Origin: Pyrococcus horikoshii OT3
GTDB taxonomy: Archaea > Methanobacteriota_B > Thermococci > Thermococcales > Thermococcaceae
DNA length: 64,000 bases
Direction: 5' to 3'
Assembly: GCF_000011105.1 (NCBI RefSeq)
Contig: NC_000961.1
Location: 668,662-732,661, forward strand
Shown one piece after another: positions 47,517 to 56,598 of this stretch. A program made the translations under genes and the position numbers. Under the pieces are notes generated by a model. It saw only the letters and a program-made list of their open reading frames with translations, had not been told where the DNA came from and made no database searches. Each line of letters starts with the position of its first letter. Positions within the stretch are counted from its first letter, which is position 1.

Positions 47517-49310
47517 ATGAAAAAGAGAAGTTTGTTTGTAATAACACTCTTTCTCGTTTTAGTAGTTAGCCAATTAGGAATTGCCAAGGCCTCAGAAGTG
47601 AAGGTATTTCCAGGTGTCAAAAGAATCGGAGGAACACTAATAGTTCTTTATTGGGGCGATCCAAAGAGCTTCAATCCAGATGCACAGGTAGACGATGCAG
47701 GATATGGAATAGCGAATCAGATATTCTGTAAGCTCGTGACCTTAGATAGGGACTACAACGTAATTCCAGATCTCGCTTATAAATGGGAAATTAGTGACGA
47801 CGGCAAGGTTTATACATTCTATCTTAACCCAAATGCAACATGGCATGATGGCGTTCCGGTGACAGCTGAAGATGTAAAATGGACTTTTGAGGCCATAAAA
47901 AAGTACAAGGGGATCGCCTATGGAATAATCCATGCCGATAACATAGAGAAAATCGAGGTAGTTGACAACTATACAGTGCGCTTTTATCTAAAGGAGCCCT
48001 TTGCACCATTCTTGTCATTCCTAGCATGGTATGGAACGTTTATACTACCAAAGCACATTTATGAGAAATATAGTGACTGGTTAGATCCAAAGAACCCCTA
48101 CTTAAACAAGCCCATTGGATGTGGGCCCTTCAAGTTCGTTGAGTGGGTAAAGGGAGATCACATAACACTAGTCGCTAACGAAAATTACTTCAGGGGAAGA
48201 CCGGGAATTGACAAGATCATTTACAAGATAATACCTGACGCTTCCGCAGCATTGCAGGCTTTCTTAGCTGGTGAAGGAGACGTCCTTGGTCAAAGACCTC
48301 CTCTAACCGAAATTCCAAGATTGAAGTCCACTCCTGGTGTATCTGTCTCGATAAGGCCAGTTCCTAGCAGGTGGTATCTAGGGTTTAACCTCAAACGCCC
48401 ATATCTCCAAGATGTAAGGGTTAGACTGGCAATAGCATATGCAATAAATAGAAAAGAGCTAGTAGAAAAAGCTGAGAATGGACTCGGTTACCCAGCAGAG
48501 GGAACATATGTACCTGCAATTAAGTGGGCCTATAATCCAAACGCTAAATTACCTGAATATAATCCAGAGAAGGCAAAACAATTATTAGATGAGGCAGGAT
48601 TTAAAGATATCAACGGAGATGGGTTTAGGGAAACTCCTGATGGAAAGCCTCTTGAACTTAGACTGCTTTACTTTACTGGAAGCGATACAAATGCCATATG
48701 TACTTTAATCAAGGAGCAACTAGCAAAGGTAGGATTGAAGGTTAAGCTTGAAAGTTACGAGATAGCAACATGGGAACAAAAAGTTGTTAAAGAAAGAGAC
48801 TTCGATTTAGCCCTCGTAGATGGATTCCAGGGTCCTGACCCTGCAAACATGGAAATAAGATTTAAATCAACGGCATATATAAATTTTGCTGGATATAACA
48901 ATACAGAGTTTGACAAACTCCTCGAAGAAGCTGCTAAGACCACAGATACAGAAAAGAGAAAGGAGCTATACTGGAAAGCTCAGGAGATTCTCGCTAAGGA
49001 TCTTCCGTATTTACCTCTCGTGGATCTTGTGGCAATTTCAGTATGGAGAAGTGAATTCCATGGAATGCCCTGGGAAGACGAAGCAGTAGGGAAAGTCGGA
49101 ATTGGAAGTTATGCTATGGTATGGTGGGAGAAAGGAAAGCCGATAGAAGAAACTACTAATAAACCTACTTCAGAGACAAAAACTTCCATCTCGAGTGCGT
49201 CGCCAACTCAAACAGCCACTAAAGAGAAGGGAGTCTGTGGACCGGCAAGTATCCTCAGCTTGATCATAATTCCAGTAGTCTTTAGATTGAAACGTAGATT
49301 TTCTTCTTGA
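47517..49310 (+). CDS. Peptide/oligosaccharide ABC importer substrate-binding protein with CGP-CTERM anchor
   Basis: A 597-residue family 5 (OppA/DppA) binding protein: signal peptide (SLFVITLFLVLVVSQLGIA), SBP_bac_5 core (LIVLYWGDPKSFNPDAQVDD, NATWHDGVPVTAEDVKWTFE, KPIGCGPFKFVEW, DVRVRLAIAYAINRKEL), then a Ser/Thr stalk (SETKTSISSASPTQTATKEK) and CGP-CTERM signal GVCGPASILSLIIIPVV plus basic tail. So it is anchored at both a stalk and C-terminal lipid or membrane end. First gene of an operon with two permeases, two ATPases and two amidohydrolases; the ligand is probably a small peptide-like or cyclic amide compound, inferred from the enzymes. Confidence 0.92.
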   Translation: MKKRSLFVITLFLVLVVSQLGIAKASEVKVFPGVKRIGGTLIVLYWGDPKSFNPDAQVDDAGYGIANQIFCKLVTLDRDYNVIPDLAYKWEISDDGKVYTFYLNPNATWHDGVPVTAEDVKWTFEAIKKYKGIAYGIIHADNIEKIEVVDNYTVRFYLKEPFAPFLSFLAWYGTFILPKHIYEKYSDWLDPKNPYLNKPIGCGPFKFVEWVKGDHITLVANENYFRGRPGIDKIIYKIIPDASAALQAFLAGEGDVLGQRPPLTEIPRLKSTPGVSVSIRPVPSRWYLGFNLKRPYLQDVRVRLAIAYAINRKELVEKAENGLGYPAEGTYVPAIKWAYNPNAKLPEYNPEKAKQLLDEAGFKDINGDGFRETPDGKPLELRLLYFTGSDTNAICTLIKEQLAKVGLKVKLESYEIATWEQKVVKERDFDLALVDGFQGPDPANMEIRFKSTAYINFAGYNNTEFDKLLEEAAKTTDTEKRKELYWKAQEILAKDLPYLPLVDLVAISVWRSEFHGMPWEDEAVGKVGIGSYAMVWWEKGKPIEETTNKPTSETKTSISSASPTQTATKEKGVCGPASILSLIIIPVVFRLKRRFSS

Positions 49311-49351
49311 TTTTTATTTTTATTCCCCTTTTCTTTGTTGGAGGTGAGAGA

Positions 49352-50323
49352 ATGGGATCAATGAAGGTTTATATTATAAAGAGGAGTATTCAACTCATCC
49401 TGGTAATATTCTTCGTCTTGTTCTTAAATTTTATAATAATAAATGCCGCTCCTGGTAATCCCGCTCAACTCATGGCTGGAGAGTATAGTACAGAGGAATA
49501 TATTAAGGCAATAGAAGCCCGATGGGGATTAGATAAACCTATTCACATTAGATTCTTGATATACATGAAAAACCTCCTGCATGGGGATTTAGGATATTCT
49601 TATAGATATCTTGAACCAGTTTCAAAACTTATAATGGAGAGAATTGGAAAAACCCTACTTCTCACAGTTCCAAGTATAATTTTGGCATTTCTAGTTGGAG
49701 TATGGCTTGCAAGAATAGCAGCGAGGAAGCCTGGAGGTAAGCTTGATGTATCGCTCTCTATAATAACTTTGATATTTTACTCAATGCCTTCATTTTGGCT
49801 TGGCCTGCTTTTAATCTTAGTATTTGGAGTTAAACTTGGAATTTTGCCAATAGCGGGAATGACTAATATTAGGGCCGTTTACTCAAGCTCTTGGGATAAG
49901 GCATTTGATATATTAAAACATATGGTCCTCCCAGTTACGACGCTCATGCTAATTCAGATTCCAGCATACTTTAGGATTACTAGGGGAGCCATAATTGAAC
50001 AGTCTACAGAGGATTATGTGAAAACCTTTGATGCGGTAGGGTTTTCAAAGAAGCACATTTTCAATAAATACATATTCAGAAACGCCATCTTACCTCCAGT
50101 TACCATTCTAGGTCTTAGGCTCGGTTATGCGTTTTCTGGTGCTGCCCTAGTTGAAATAGTTTTTGGATGGCCAGGAATGGGAAGACTATTGCTAGATGCT
50201 GCATTTGCAAGGGATTATCCTTTGATAATGGGAATTTATCTAGTGATTGCAGTTAGTGTAGCCGTTGCGATATTCATCACAGATCTATTGTATGCGGTTC
50301 TCGATCCTAGGATAAGGTATTAG
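49352..50323 (+). CDS. Oligopeptide-type ABC permease (DppB/OppB)
   Basis: A 323-residue permease with six membrane segments. Landmarks: YIIKRSIQLILVIFFVLFLN first segment, NAAPGNPAQLMAG with the conserved outside loop, WGLDKPIHIRF, and the EAA loop region GFSKKHIFNKYIFRNAILPP. The start at 49352 follows GGAGGTGAG at the usual distance; the frame is open upstream from 49307, overlapping the binding-protein gene, but that extension is a run of hydrophobic residues with no family match. Confidence 0.93.
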   Translation: MGSMKVYIIKRSIQLILVIFFVLFLNFIIINAAPGNPAQLMAGEYSTEEYIKAIEARWGLDKPIHIRFLIYMKNLLHGDLGYSYRYLEPVSKLIMERIGKTLLLTVPSIILAFLVGVWLARIAARKPGGKLDVSLSIITLIFYSMPSFWLGLLLILVFGVKLGILPIAGMTNIRAVYSSSWDKAFDILKHMVLPVTTLMLIQIPAYFRITRGAIIEQSTEDYVKTFDAVGFSKKHIFNKYIFRNAILPPVTILGLRLGYAFSGAALVEIVFGWPGMGRLLLDAAFARDYPLIMGIYLVIAVSVAVAIFITDLLYAVLDPRIRY

Positions 50324-50334
50324 GAGGGATAAAA

Positions 50335-51186
50335 ATGGTGAATAAAGTTTTTAGAGCATTGTCTGAGATTAAATATACAAAAACAGGTCTCATAGGGTTA
50401 ATTCTGCTGTTAGTATTAGTAGTTATAGCGTTAATAACGCCATTACTCCCATTACCAGATCCACAATCCACTGATTTTCAGCCCTTTTTGCCACCCTCAA
50501 AGGATCACCCGATGGGAACAGATAACCTCGGTAGAGATATCTTTAGTAGGGTTCTATGGGGGACAAGGACTTCCCTATTGGTGGGTTTAGTAGCGGCGGG
50601 TTTATCGGCTATAATAGGAGTTCTAGTCGGAGGGGTTGCGGGTTACTATGGGGGAACGATAGATGACATCCTAAGTAGGATAACTGAAATATTCCTGGTA
50701 ATACCAGGATTTTTCCTAGCTCTCCTTGTGGTTTCAATTTTTGGAAGTAGCTTGCTTAACATTATGATAGTCCTTGGCCTATTAATTTGGCCCTCAAATG
50801 CAAGGCTTATGAGGGCTCAAGCCCTTTCATTAAAGGAAAGAGAATTTATTCAAGCCCTTAGAGTTGCCGGCGTGAGTGACCTGAGGATAGTTCTTAGGCA
50901 TATAATACCAAATGGAATACAGCCGATAATAGCAAATACTTTCCTCCAAATGGCGGGGGCCATAATTACCGAAGCTGGACTTAGCTTCATAGGGCTTGGA
51001 GATCCAAACGTAGTGAGCTGGGGGAAAATGATATATGAGGGGCAGATATACATCACTACTTACTGGTGGGTACCTATATTCCCAGGAGTATTCCTGGTTC
51101 TAACGGTGTTAGCTTTGAACCTGCTTGGAGATGGGCTCTTAACTTTACTTAATCCAAAGCTTAGAAGAGCGATTGGGGTGAGTTAA
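50335..51186 (+). CDS. Oligopeptide-type ABC permease (DppC/OppC)
   Basis: A 283-residue permease, second channel subunit. GLIGLILLLVLVVIALITPL is the first segment; HPMGTDNLGRDIFSRVLWGT is the DppC signature; AGVSDLRIVLRHIIPNGIQP is the EAA loop that contacts the ATPases. Six membrane segments. GGAGGGAT precedes the ATG. It ends one base before the first ATPase gene. Confidence 0.94.
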   Translation: MVNKVFRALSEIKYTKTGLIGLILLLVLVVIALITPLLPLPDPQSTDFQPFLPPSKDHPMGTDNLGRDIFSRVLWGTRTSLLVGLVAAGLSAIIGVLVGGVAGYYGGTIDDILSRITEIFLVIPGFFLALLVVSIFGSSLLNIMIVLGLLIWPSNARLMRAQALSLKEREFIQALRVAGVSDLRIVLRHIIPNGIQPIIANTFLQMAGAIITEAGLSFIGLGDPNVVSWGKMIYEGQIYITTYWWVPIFPGVFLVLTVLALNLLGDGLLTLLNPKLRRAIGVS

Positions 51187-52170
51187 ATGAACTCAATTCT
51201 TGAGATCGAAGGTTTAACTGTTAAATATAAGACAAGATATGGAACAGTTCATGCACTTTCTAACGTCTCATTTAGTGTTAAAAAGGGTTCCATAGTTGGA
51301 ATAATCGGTGAGTCAGGTAGTGGAAAATCCACTCTTGGTCATACAATTCTTAGAACGCTTCCAGAAAATGCAAGAATAGAAAGTGGGAAAATAATGTTCG
51401 AGGGAAGTGATCTTTTAGAGATAGATGAGGAAGTGTTTAGGAGGGAATTTAGATGGAAAAAAATTTCAATGATATTCCAAAATTCTATGAACGCGTTTAG
51501 TCCAGTTCATAGGATTCAAGATCAACTTTTAGACGTTGCAAGGAAATGCTTCCCAAACAAATCAAGGAATGAGCTTTTAGAAATAATAAAGGAAAAACTA
51601 AGAATTGCCAATATAGACGAGAGTGTTCTCAAGAAGTATCCACATGAGCTCAGCGGAGGGCAAAGACAGAGAGTTGCTATTGGAATGGCACTTTTAGCTG
51701 ATCCAGAGATAGTCATTGCAGATGAGCCAACGACGGGGCTTGATGTTGTTACTCAGTACCAGATCCTAAATAGGTTAAAGGAAATTCAAAAAGATCTGGG
51801 TATAACTCTACTTTTAATAACTCACGATGTTTCTGTGGTTGCAGCCCTTAGTACGGATGTTCTTGTCCTTTATGCGGGTAAAGTCCTGGAGTATGGGGAC
51901 ATAAAGAGAGTATTTAAGAACTCCCACCATCCCTACACCTATTTACTCCTTAGATCCTATCCTGAAATGGGAAAAGAAAAGCTCTATGAAATTCCAGGTT
52001 CGCCTCCAGACTTACGTAACCCTCCATCTGGCTGTGTATTCCATCCAAGGTGTCCATACGCTACAGATCTCTGTAGAAAAGAAGAACCAAAACTTGTGGA
52101 AATTGAAGAGGGGCATTTCTCTGCTTGTCATTATGCAACGTCCTTTAATAAGGAGGTGAATTCTTTATGA
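51187..52170 (+). CDS. Oligopeptide ABC importer ATPase (DppD/OppD)
   Basis: A 327-residue ATPase: GESGSGKSTLGHTILRTLP (Walker A), QRVAIGMALLADPEIVIADE with signature LSGGQRQRVAIG, and the oligopeptide-family C-terminal extension CVFHPRCPYATDLC, a four-cysteine motif (the last Cys near the end in FSACHYAT) that in some homologues holds an iron-sulfur cluster. Paired with the next ATPase as a heterodimer on the two permeases. Confidence 0.94.
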   Translation: MNSILEIEGLTVKYKTRYGTVHALSNVSFSVKKGSIVGIIGESGSGKSTLGHTILRTLPENARIESGKIMFEGSDLLEIDEEVFRREFRWKKISMIFQNSMNAFSPVHRIQDQLLDVARKCFPNKSRNELLEIIKEKLRIANIDESVLKKYPHELSGGQRQRVAIGMALLADPEIVIADEPTTGLDVVTQYQILNRLKEIQKDLGITLLLITHDVSVVAALSTDVLVLYAGKVLEYGDIKRVFKNSHHPYTYLLLRSYPEMGKEKLYEIPGSPPDLRNPPSGCVFHPRCPYATDLCRKEEPKLVEIEEGHFSACHYATSFNKEVNSL

Positions 52171-53138
52171 CGTCAGATACGTTAATCGAGGTAAAGAATC
52201 TAACGAAGTTATTTCCAGTTACCAGTTCAATTCTTGGGAAAAAGATCTCAATAAGGGCCGTTGATAATGTTAGTTTTGAAATCAAAAAGAACGAGATACT
52301 AGGGCTTGTTGGTGAGTCAGGATGCGGGAAATCAACCCTTGGAAAGCTACTAGTTCGCCTACTGGAACCAACGTCTGGAACTGTTTTATTCAAGGGTCAG
52401 GATATTTATAAATTGAGAGGAAAGAAGTTAAAAGAGTACAGAAAAAGTGTTCAAATGGTCTTCCAGAACCCTTATACGTCTTTTGATCCAAGGTTAACGC
52501 TATTTGAGAACATTGCAGAGCCGCTATATACTCATAAGCTAGCTCTTAACAAGGAAGAAGCCCTAACATTGGCAATGCAATATTTTGAAGATGTGGGCTT
52601 AACTCCACCCGAAGACTTCCTAATGAGATATCCGCATGAACTTAGTGGAGGGCAACTTCAGAGGGCCTCTATAGCTAGGGCCATTGCACTTGAGCCTGAA
52701 TTTATAGTTGCGGATGAACCAACTTCAATGTTGGATGCCTCCCTTCGTTCTGGAATACTGAATTTGATAAAAAAGCTCAGAAAAGAGCTTCACACAAGTT
52801 GGCTCTTTATAACCCACGACTTACCATCAGCTTATTACATAGCTGACAGGATAGCCGTTATGTACTTAGGCAAAATAGTCGAGATCGGAGAAAGTAAGGA
52901 AGTTCTTAAGAATCCCTTGCACCCATATACTCAGGCATTACTTGAGGCAAACCTCCCAATAGATCCAGATGCCTCACTAAAAGAACCAAAGGTAAAAGGA
53001 GAACCTAAGCCAGTTTTTGAGACTGGATATTGTAGATTTTTCCCAAGGTGCCCATATGCATTTGAGAAATGCAAAAAAGAAGAACCTCCTCTTGTTGAAG
53101 TTAAAAAGGATCACTACGTTGCTTGTTGGCTTTATTAG
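52167..53138 (+). CDS. Oligopeptide ABC importer ATPase (DppF/OppF)
   Basis: A 323-residue ATPase: GESGCGKSTLGKLLVRLLEP (Walker A), signature LSGGQLQRASIARAIALEPE, Walker B IVADEPTSMLDASLRS, His switch THDLPSAYY; C-terminal cysteine motif CRFFPRCPYAFEKC with the last Cys in YVACWLY. Overlaps the previous gene by four bases (ATGA) and ends 11 bases before the first amidohydrolase; GGAGGTGA marks the next start. The partner of the upstream ATPase. Confidence 0.94.
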   Translation: MTSDTLIEVKNLTKLFPVTSSILGKKISIRAVDNVSFEIKKNEILGLVGESGCGKSTLGKLLVRLLEPTSGTVLFKGQDIYKLRGKKLKEYRKSVQMVFQNPYTSFDPRLTLFENIAEPLYTHKLALNKEEALTLAMQYFEDVGLTPPEDFLMRYPHELSGGQLQRASIARAIALEPEFIVADEPTSMLDASLRSGILNLIKKLRKELHTSWLFITHDLPSAYYIADRIAVMYLGKIVEIGESKEVLKNPLHPYTQALLEANLPIDPDASLKEPKVKGEPKPVFETGYCRFFPRCPYAFEKCKKEEPPLVEVKKDHYVACWLY

Positions 53139-53149
53139 GAGGTGATTAA

Positions 53150-54295
53150 ATGCTCGTAATAAAAGGAGTTAAGGCCTACACAATGAGCAATATTGGGGTA
53201 GTTGAAAAAGCGAATATCATAGTAAAGGACGGAAAGATAGTTGACGTAACCCAGGAGCTCCCGCCACTAGAGGGAAAAACAGTGGTTGATGGAGAAGGAC
53301 TTATAGCTTTACCCGGCCTAATAGATCCACACACTCATCTTGGAGTTTATTCCTTAGAATGGGAGTATGGGGATCATGGTACCGAAAAGTCCGACCCAAT
53401 AACACCTCATTTTAAGGTAATTGATGGCCTTGATATATTCGATCCAGGGTTCAAGGATGCAATAGCGGGTGGTGTTACAACAGTATCAGTGGAACCAGGC
53501 GCTCCCCTCTCCTGGGCCAGCTACGAGAAAACAACTATTATGCCCGGTCAATCAGCAATTCTAAAAACAAATGGTAGGATAATAAAAGAAGAAGCCGGGA
53601 TAAAGATAGCGGTAGGAGGTCATGTGAGGAAGTTCCTTGAAGAACTCAAATTAACTCCGACTACGAGGATGGGAATATTTGCCATGATAAGAATGATACT
53701 GCACAAAGCGAAAGAATACCTCGAAAAAGAGGATAAGCAATATGATCCAAAGCTTGAAGCTCTTGCGACTCTATTAAAGAATGAAACCGTCGCAAGAGTT
53801 CATGCTCATCTTTCTAGGGATATGCTTTCGATAATCCGGTTACTAAAGGAATTTGATATTAAAAACATAATCATAGAGCATGGAACAGAAGCCTACAAGA
53901 TTTCAGATGTTTTGAAAGAGAATGGGATACCTGTAATCCTGGGTCCCGTGATATTTCCAAGGAGAGGCGTTGAATTAAGGGAACTCTCCTCAAAACTGGC
54001 TTTTCAACTTTACAATTCAGGCATGATGTTCGCCCTCACAACGGATCATCCAGCACTTCCGATTCAGTACCTAACTTTAGTTGCCGCAGCTTGCGTTGGG
54101 GAAGGTTTACCCTATGAGGAAGCCCTTAAGAGCATAACAATTAATCCTGCAAAAATACTTGGGATTGATAGATTTGTAGGGAGTCTTGAGCCAGGAAAAG
54201 ACGCAGATATAGTCCTGTTTGATGGTGATCCGTTAAACCCTGAGAGCAAGGTTATGTACACGATAATAGATGGAGAGGTAGTTTATGAGAGGTGA
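53150..54295 (+). CDS. Amidohydrolase (first of tandem pair)
   Basis: A 381-residue metal-dependent hydrolase of the imidazolonepropionase-like group. Metal-site motif LIDPHTHLGVYSLEWEYGD (His-x-His), HAHLSRD and IEHGTEAYK further His residues, and the catalytic aspartate in LTTDHPALPIQY; NPAKILGIDRFVGSLEPGKDADIVLF is the family's C-terminal composite-sandwich motif. Likely opens cyclic amides, ureides or peptide bonds of compounds brought in by the linked importer; substrate not readable. Overlaps the next gene by four bases. Shares an exact 54-base block with it. Confidence 0.88.
   Translation: MLVIKGVKAYTMSNIGVVEKANIIVKDGKIVDVTQELPPLEGKTVVDGEGLIALPGLIDPHTHLGVYSLEWEYGDHGTEKSDPITPHFKVIDGLDIFDPGFKDAIAGGVTTVSVEPGAPLSWASYEKTTIMPGQSAILKTNGRIIKEEAGIKIAVGGHVRKFLEELKLTPTTRMGIFAMIRMILHKAKEYLEKEDKQYDPKLEALATLLKNETVARVHAHLSRDMLSIIRLLKEFDIKNIIIEHGTEAYKISDVLKENGIPVILGPVIFPRRGVELRELSSKLAFQLYNSGMMFALTTDHPALPIQYLTLVAAACVGEGLPYEEALKSITINPAKILGIDRFVGSLEPGKDADIVLFDGDPLNPESKVMYTIIDGEVVYER
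54161..54214 (+). repeat. 54-bp exact repeat, copy 1 (in amidohydrolase 1)
   Basis: Begins GGGATTGATAGATTTGTAGG and ends GACGCAGATATAGTC; identical, base for base and in the same codon frame, to 55327-55380. It encodes GIDRFVGSLEPGKDADIV. Bases directly before and after differ. The two genes are otherwise diverged, silent positions included. Confidence 0.97.
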
Positions 54296-55464
54296 TTAAT
54301 ATGAAAGCCCTAGTTGGAGGAATTATTCTGCCAGTTTCTAGTCCCCCAATTAAAAATGGGGTTCTTCTATTTGATGAAGAATCGGGAAAGATAGTTGCCG
54401 TTGGCAAAAAAGAAGAAGTCACAATCCCAGAAGATGCGGAAATTATAGAGGCTCCCGGAAAGTATATTTCTCCAGGATTTGTTGATGCTCACAGTCATAT
54501 TGGCATGATCCCAGATGGTCTTGAATGGGAATTCCAAGAAGCAAACGATTTTTACAGCCCCATAGCTCCGCACTTAAGAGCAGTGGATGGTTTCGATCCA
54601 TACGATGAAGCCTTTAAAGAGGCAATAGCTGGGGGAGTAACAACGGTTGCTACGGGCCCAGGGAGCGCTAACGTTATGGGGGGAATTGGACTCCTGGCAA
54701 AAACTTATGAAGAGGGATTTGAGAAAATTATTAAACCTGAAGCCTTTATAAAGATGGCTTTAGGTCCAAAGAGACCCAGGGAATATAAGAGTAAATATCC
54801 ATATCCAACCACTAGAATGGGAACTGTAGCACTCATGAGAACCTGGTTTAAGCGCGCGAGAGAGTTTATGGAAGGAAAAATTAAGACTGACAACATAGAT
54901 GAAGAAGAAATTGAAATGTTGAGGTTACTTGCAAGGGCTTTGAAAAGGGAGATCCAAGTTAAAATACACCTTTCAACATCTCCAGATGAGATATATGCAG
55001 CTATCAGGATAATTAAGGAATTCAACTTAAATGCAACTATAGACCATGCCTTTGGAAGTCAACTTGTAGCTGATATGCTCAGCAGGGAGGGCATCCCAGT
55101 TATATATGGACCACCTATGATAACTAGAATCGCATCCTTCTTTAGGTACGTAGATGATAAAGCGCCAGTATTACTCTTCAAAAAAGGGGTCAACGTCTCA
55201 ATAATGACAGATCATCCAGTATTACCCGAGAAGCACTTACGCTTATTAGCTGCTGTAGTTGCTAGAAATGGTTTATCACTAGATGATGCTCTGAAGCTGA
55301 TCACAATAAACCCAGCTAAAGCTCTAGGGATTGATAGATTTGTAGGGAGTCTTGAGCCAGGAAAAGACGCAGATATAGTCATATCCTCAGATCATCCAAT
55401 AAAGCCAACCTCCAAAATTGAAATTGTATTTGGGAGAGGAAGGGAGGTATATAAAGCGGATTAG
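54292..55464 (+). CDS. Amidohydrolase (second of tandem pair)
   Basis: A 387-390-residue paralogue of the preceding enzyme. Motifs: VDAHSHIGMIPDGLEWEF, AIAGGVTTVATGPGSANVMG, KIHLSTSPDEIY, IDHAFGSQ and MTDHPVLPEKHLRLL; the same metal ligands are in place, with Ser and Phe differences around the site, so the two may act on related but different substrates. The ATG at 54301 (MKALVGGII) lies after GAGGTGATT and may be the real start, against an upstream ATT/ATG start at 54292. Last gene of the importer operon. Confidence 0.86.
   Translation: MINMKALVGGIILPVSSPPIKNGVLLFDEESGKIVAVGKKEEVTIPEDAEIIEAPGKYISPGFVDAHSHIGMIPDGLEWEFQEANDFYSPIAPHLRAVDGFDPYDEAFKEAIAGGVTTVATGPGSANVMGGIGLLAKTYEEGFEKIIKPEAFIKMALGPKRPREYKSKYPYPTTRMGTVALMRTWFKRAREFMEGKIKTDNIDEEEIEMLRLLARALKREIQVKIHLSTSPDEIYAAIRIIKEFNLNATIDHAFGSQLVADMLSREGIPVIYGPPMITRIASFFRYVDDKAPVLLFKKGVNVSIMTDHPVLPEKHLRLLAAVVARNGLSLDDALKLITINPAKALGIDRFVGSLEPGKDADIVISSDHPIKPTSKIEIVFGRGREVYKAD
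55327..55380 (+). repeat. 54-bp exact repeat, copy 2 (in amidohydrolase 2)
   Basis: Second copy of the block at 54161-54214, 1166 bases further along in direct orientation. Perfect identity over all third codon positions points to recent gene conversion or a very recent exchange. Confidence 0.97.
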
Positions 55465-55502
55465 CTTCCCTTATCTCTCCACTATGACATGCTAAGATCT
55501 CC

Positions 55503-56102
55503 CTAACTTTCTGCATTCTTAATTATCTCCCACTTTTTTATGCTTTCCTCTAGTGCACTCCTAACGGCCTTTCCAATGCTGATCCCTAGCTTTGTTGCAG
55601 TTCCAGACCATTCAACTTCTCCCTCTCTTGCAAATATTCCAATTCCATCGCTTGTTGTCCCAGTCGCATTGTAGCCAAGTCTTAGCAAAGTATAAGTTTT
55701 TGCTTCGGTGGCCGTCATCACAGCGTTAACCATTGCCCCAACGGTCAGCCCTTTATCTATAACTAAAGCTATGTTTATCGTTCCCATCTTCCATTTGTCA
55801 GGGTAATCTCCAGCTATGGCTGGATTCGATATTCCCGCAGTTACATAGGCTTCAACCCTCCAAACCTTTTTAATTGAGAGTACCTTCCCTACATCAACTG
55901 CTGTCATAAAGCCGACAAAATTCTTCAATCCCATGTTTCTCTCGAATTCTAGGCAATCCTTCTTATAGTCCCCAGAATAGTCTTTATCAACTTTCATGAA
56001 AAAGAAACCCCTTGCTCGAGTTAGCCCTCCTCTATGAGGGGCGTTACTGAGAGCTATTAACTCTTTATCAAAAACCCTGACAAAACTCTCATTCTCGTTC
56101 AT
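55503..56102 (-). CDS. cbiZ: Adenosylcobinamide amidohydrolase CbiZ
   Basis: A 199-residue enzyme that cuts the amide between cobyric acid and aminopropanol in salvaged adenosylcobinamide, letting archaea that use the cobyric acid route rebuild cobamides. Family marks: LALSNAPHRGGLTRARG-like start (IALSNAPHRGGLTRARGFFF), YVTAGISNPAIAGDYP and GTTSDGIGIFAREGE. ATG follows GGGG. Genes for cobamide import are not adjacent (a FecCD-type importer lies 24 kb away). Confidence 0.88.
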   Translation of the reverse strand: MNENESFVRVFDKELIALSNAPHRGGLTRARGFFFMKVDKDYSGDYKKDCLEFERNMGLKNFVGFMTAVDVGKVLSIKKVWRVEAYVTAGISNPAIAGDYPDKWKMGTINIALVIDKGLTVGAMVNAVMTATEAKTYTLLRLGYNATGTTSDGIGIFAREGEVEWSGTATKLGISIGKAVRSALEESIKKWEIIKNAES

Positions 56103-56131
56103 TGTTTGTTTCCCCTAAAAAAGTAAAAAAA

Positions 56132-56587
56132 TCACCATATAAGCACTTCATACTCCTCCTCATTTAATGAATCAATTACATTATCCCATTCACTGCTTGG
56201 GAACACCTCCCAAGACCAATCGTATTCCTCTGTAAAGTTTAGCGTCAAGGTTTTTATGAAACCATAAATCCTGAGAACGAAGAATATTGTAAAGTTACCC
56301 ATTTCTTCTCCAATTTCCTCAAGTTCCCTTATCAAATCTCTAAGTTTAATCAGTCTTGATATCTGGTCTATTGTAAGCTTTTCTTGCCCGTTAATTCCCT
56401 GAAGCTCTTCAACCGTTCTCATTATATCCTCAATCTTATTCTCAATCTTTAACATTGTCTTAAAGTCATTTAGAACAGGACTATTGACACTATCGTAGTG
56501 CCCCAAGTACACAATTAGAGCCTTTTTAACGTTCTCATCGTCCTTCTTGGATCTTATCTTTACGACCACGTAGTAAGGTTCCTCCAT
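56132..56587 (-). CDS. Hypothetical helical protein
   Basis: A 151-residue protein, strand-rich at the start (PYYVVVKIRSKKDDENVKKA) and end, with a long central helix pair (DIMRTVEELQGINGQEKLTI, RLIKLRDLIRELEEIGEEMG). No membrane segment, no cysteines, no family recognised. The ATG at 56587 is preferred over that at 56593 because GGGGGG lies six bases before it. It follows the 59-residue zinc protein by about 11 bases and is likely its operon partner. Confidence 0.65.
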   Translation of the reverse strand: MEEPYYVVVKIRSKKDDENVKKALIVYLGHYDSVNSPVLNDFKTMLKIENKIEDIMRTVEELQGINGQEKLTIDQISRLIKLRDLIRELEEIGEEMGNFTIFFVLRIYGFIKTLTLNFTEEYDWSWEVFPSSEWDNVIDSLNEEEYEVLIW

Positions 56588-56598
56588 CTTCATCCCCC

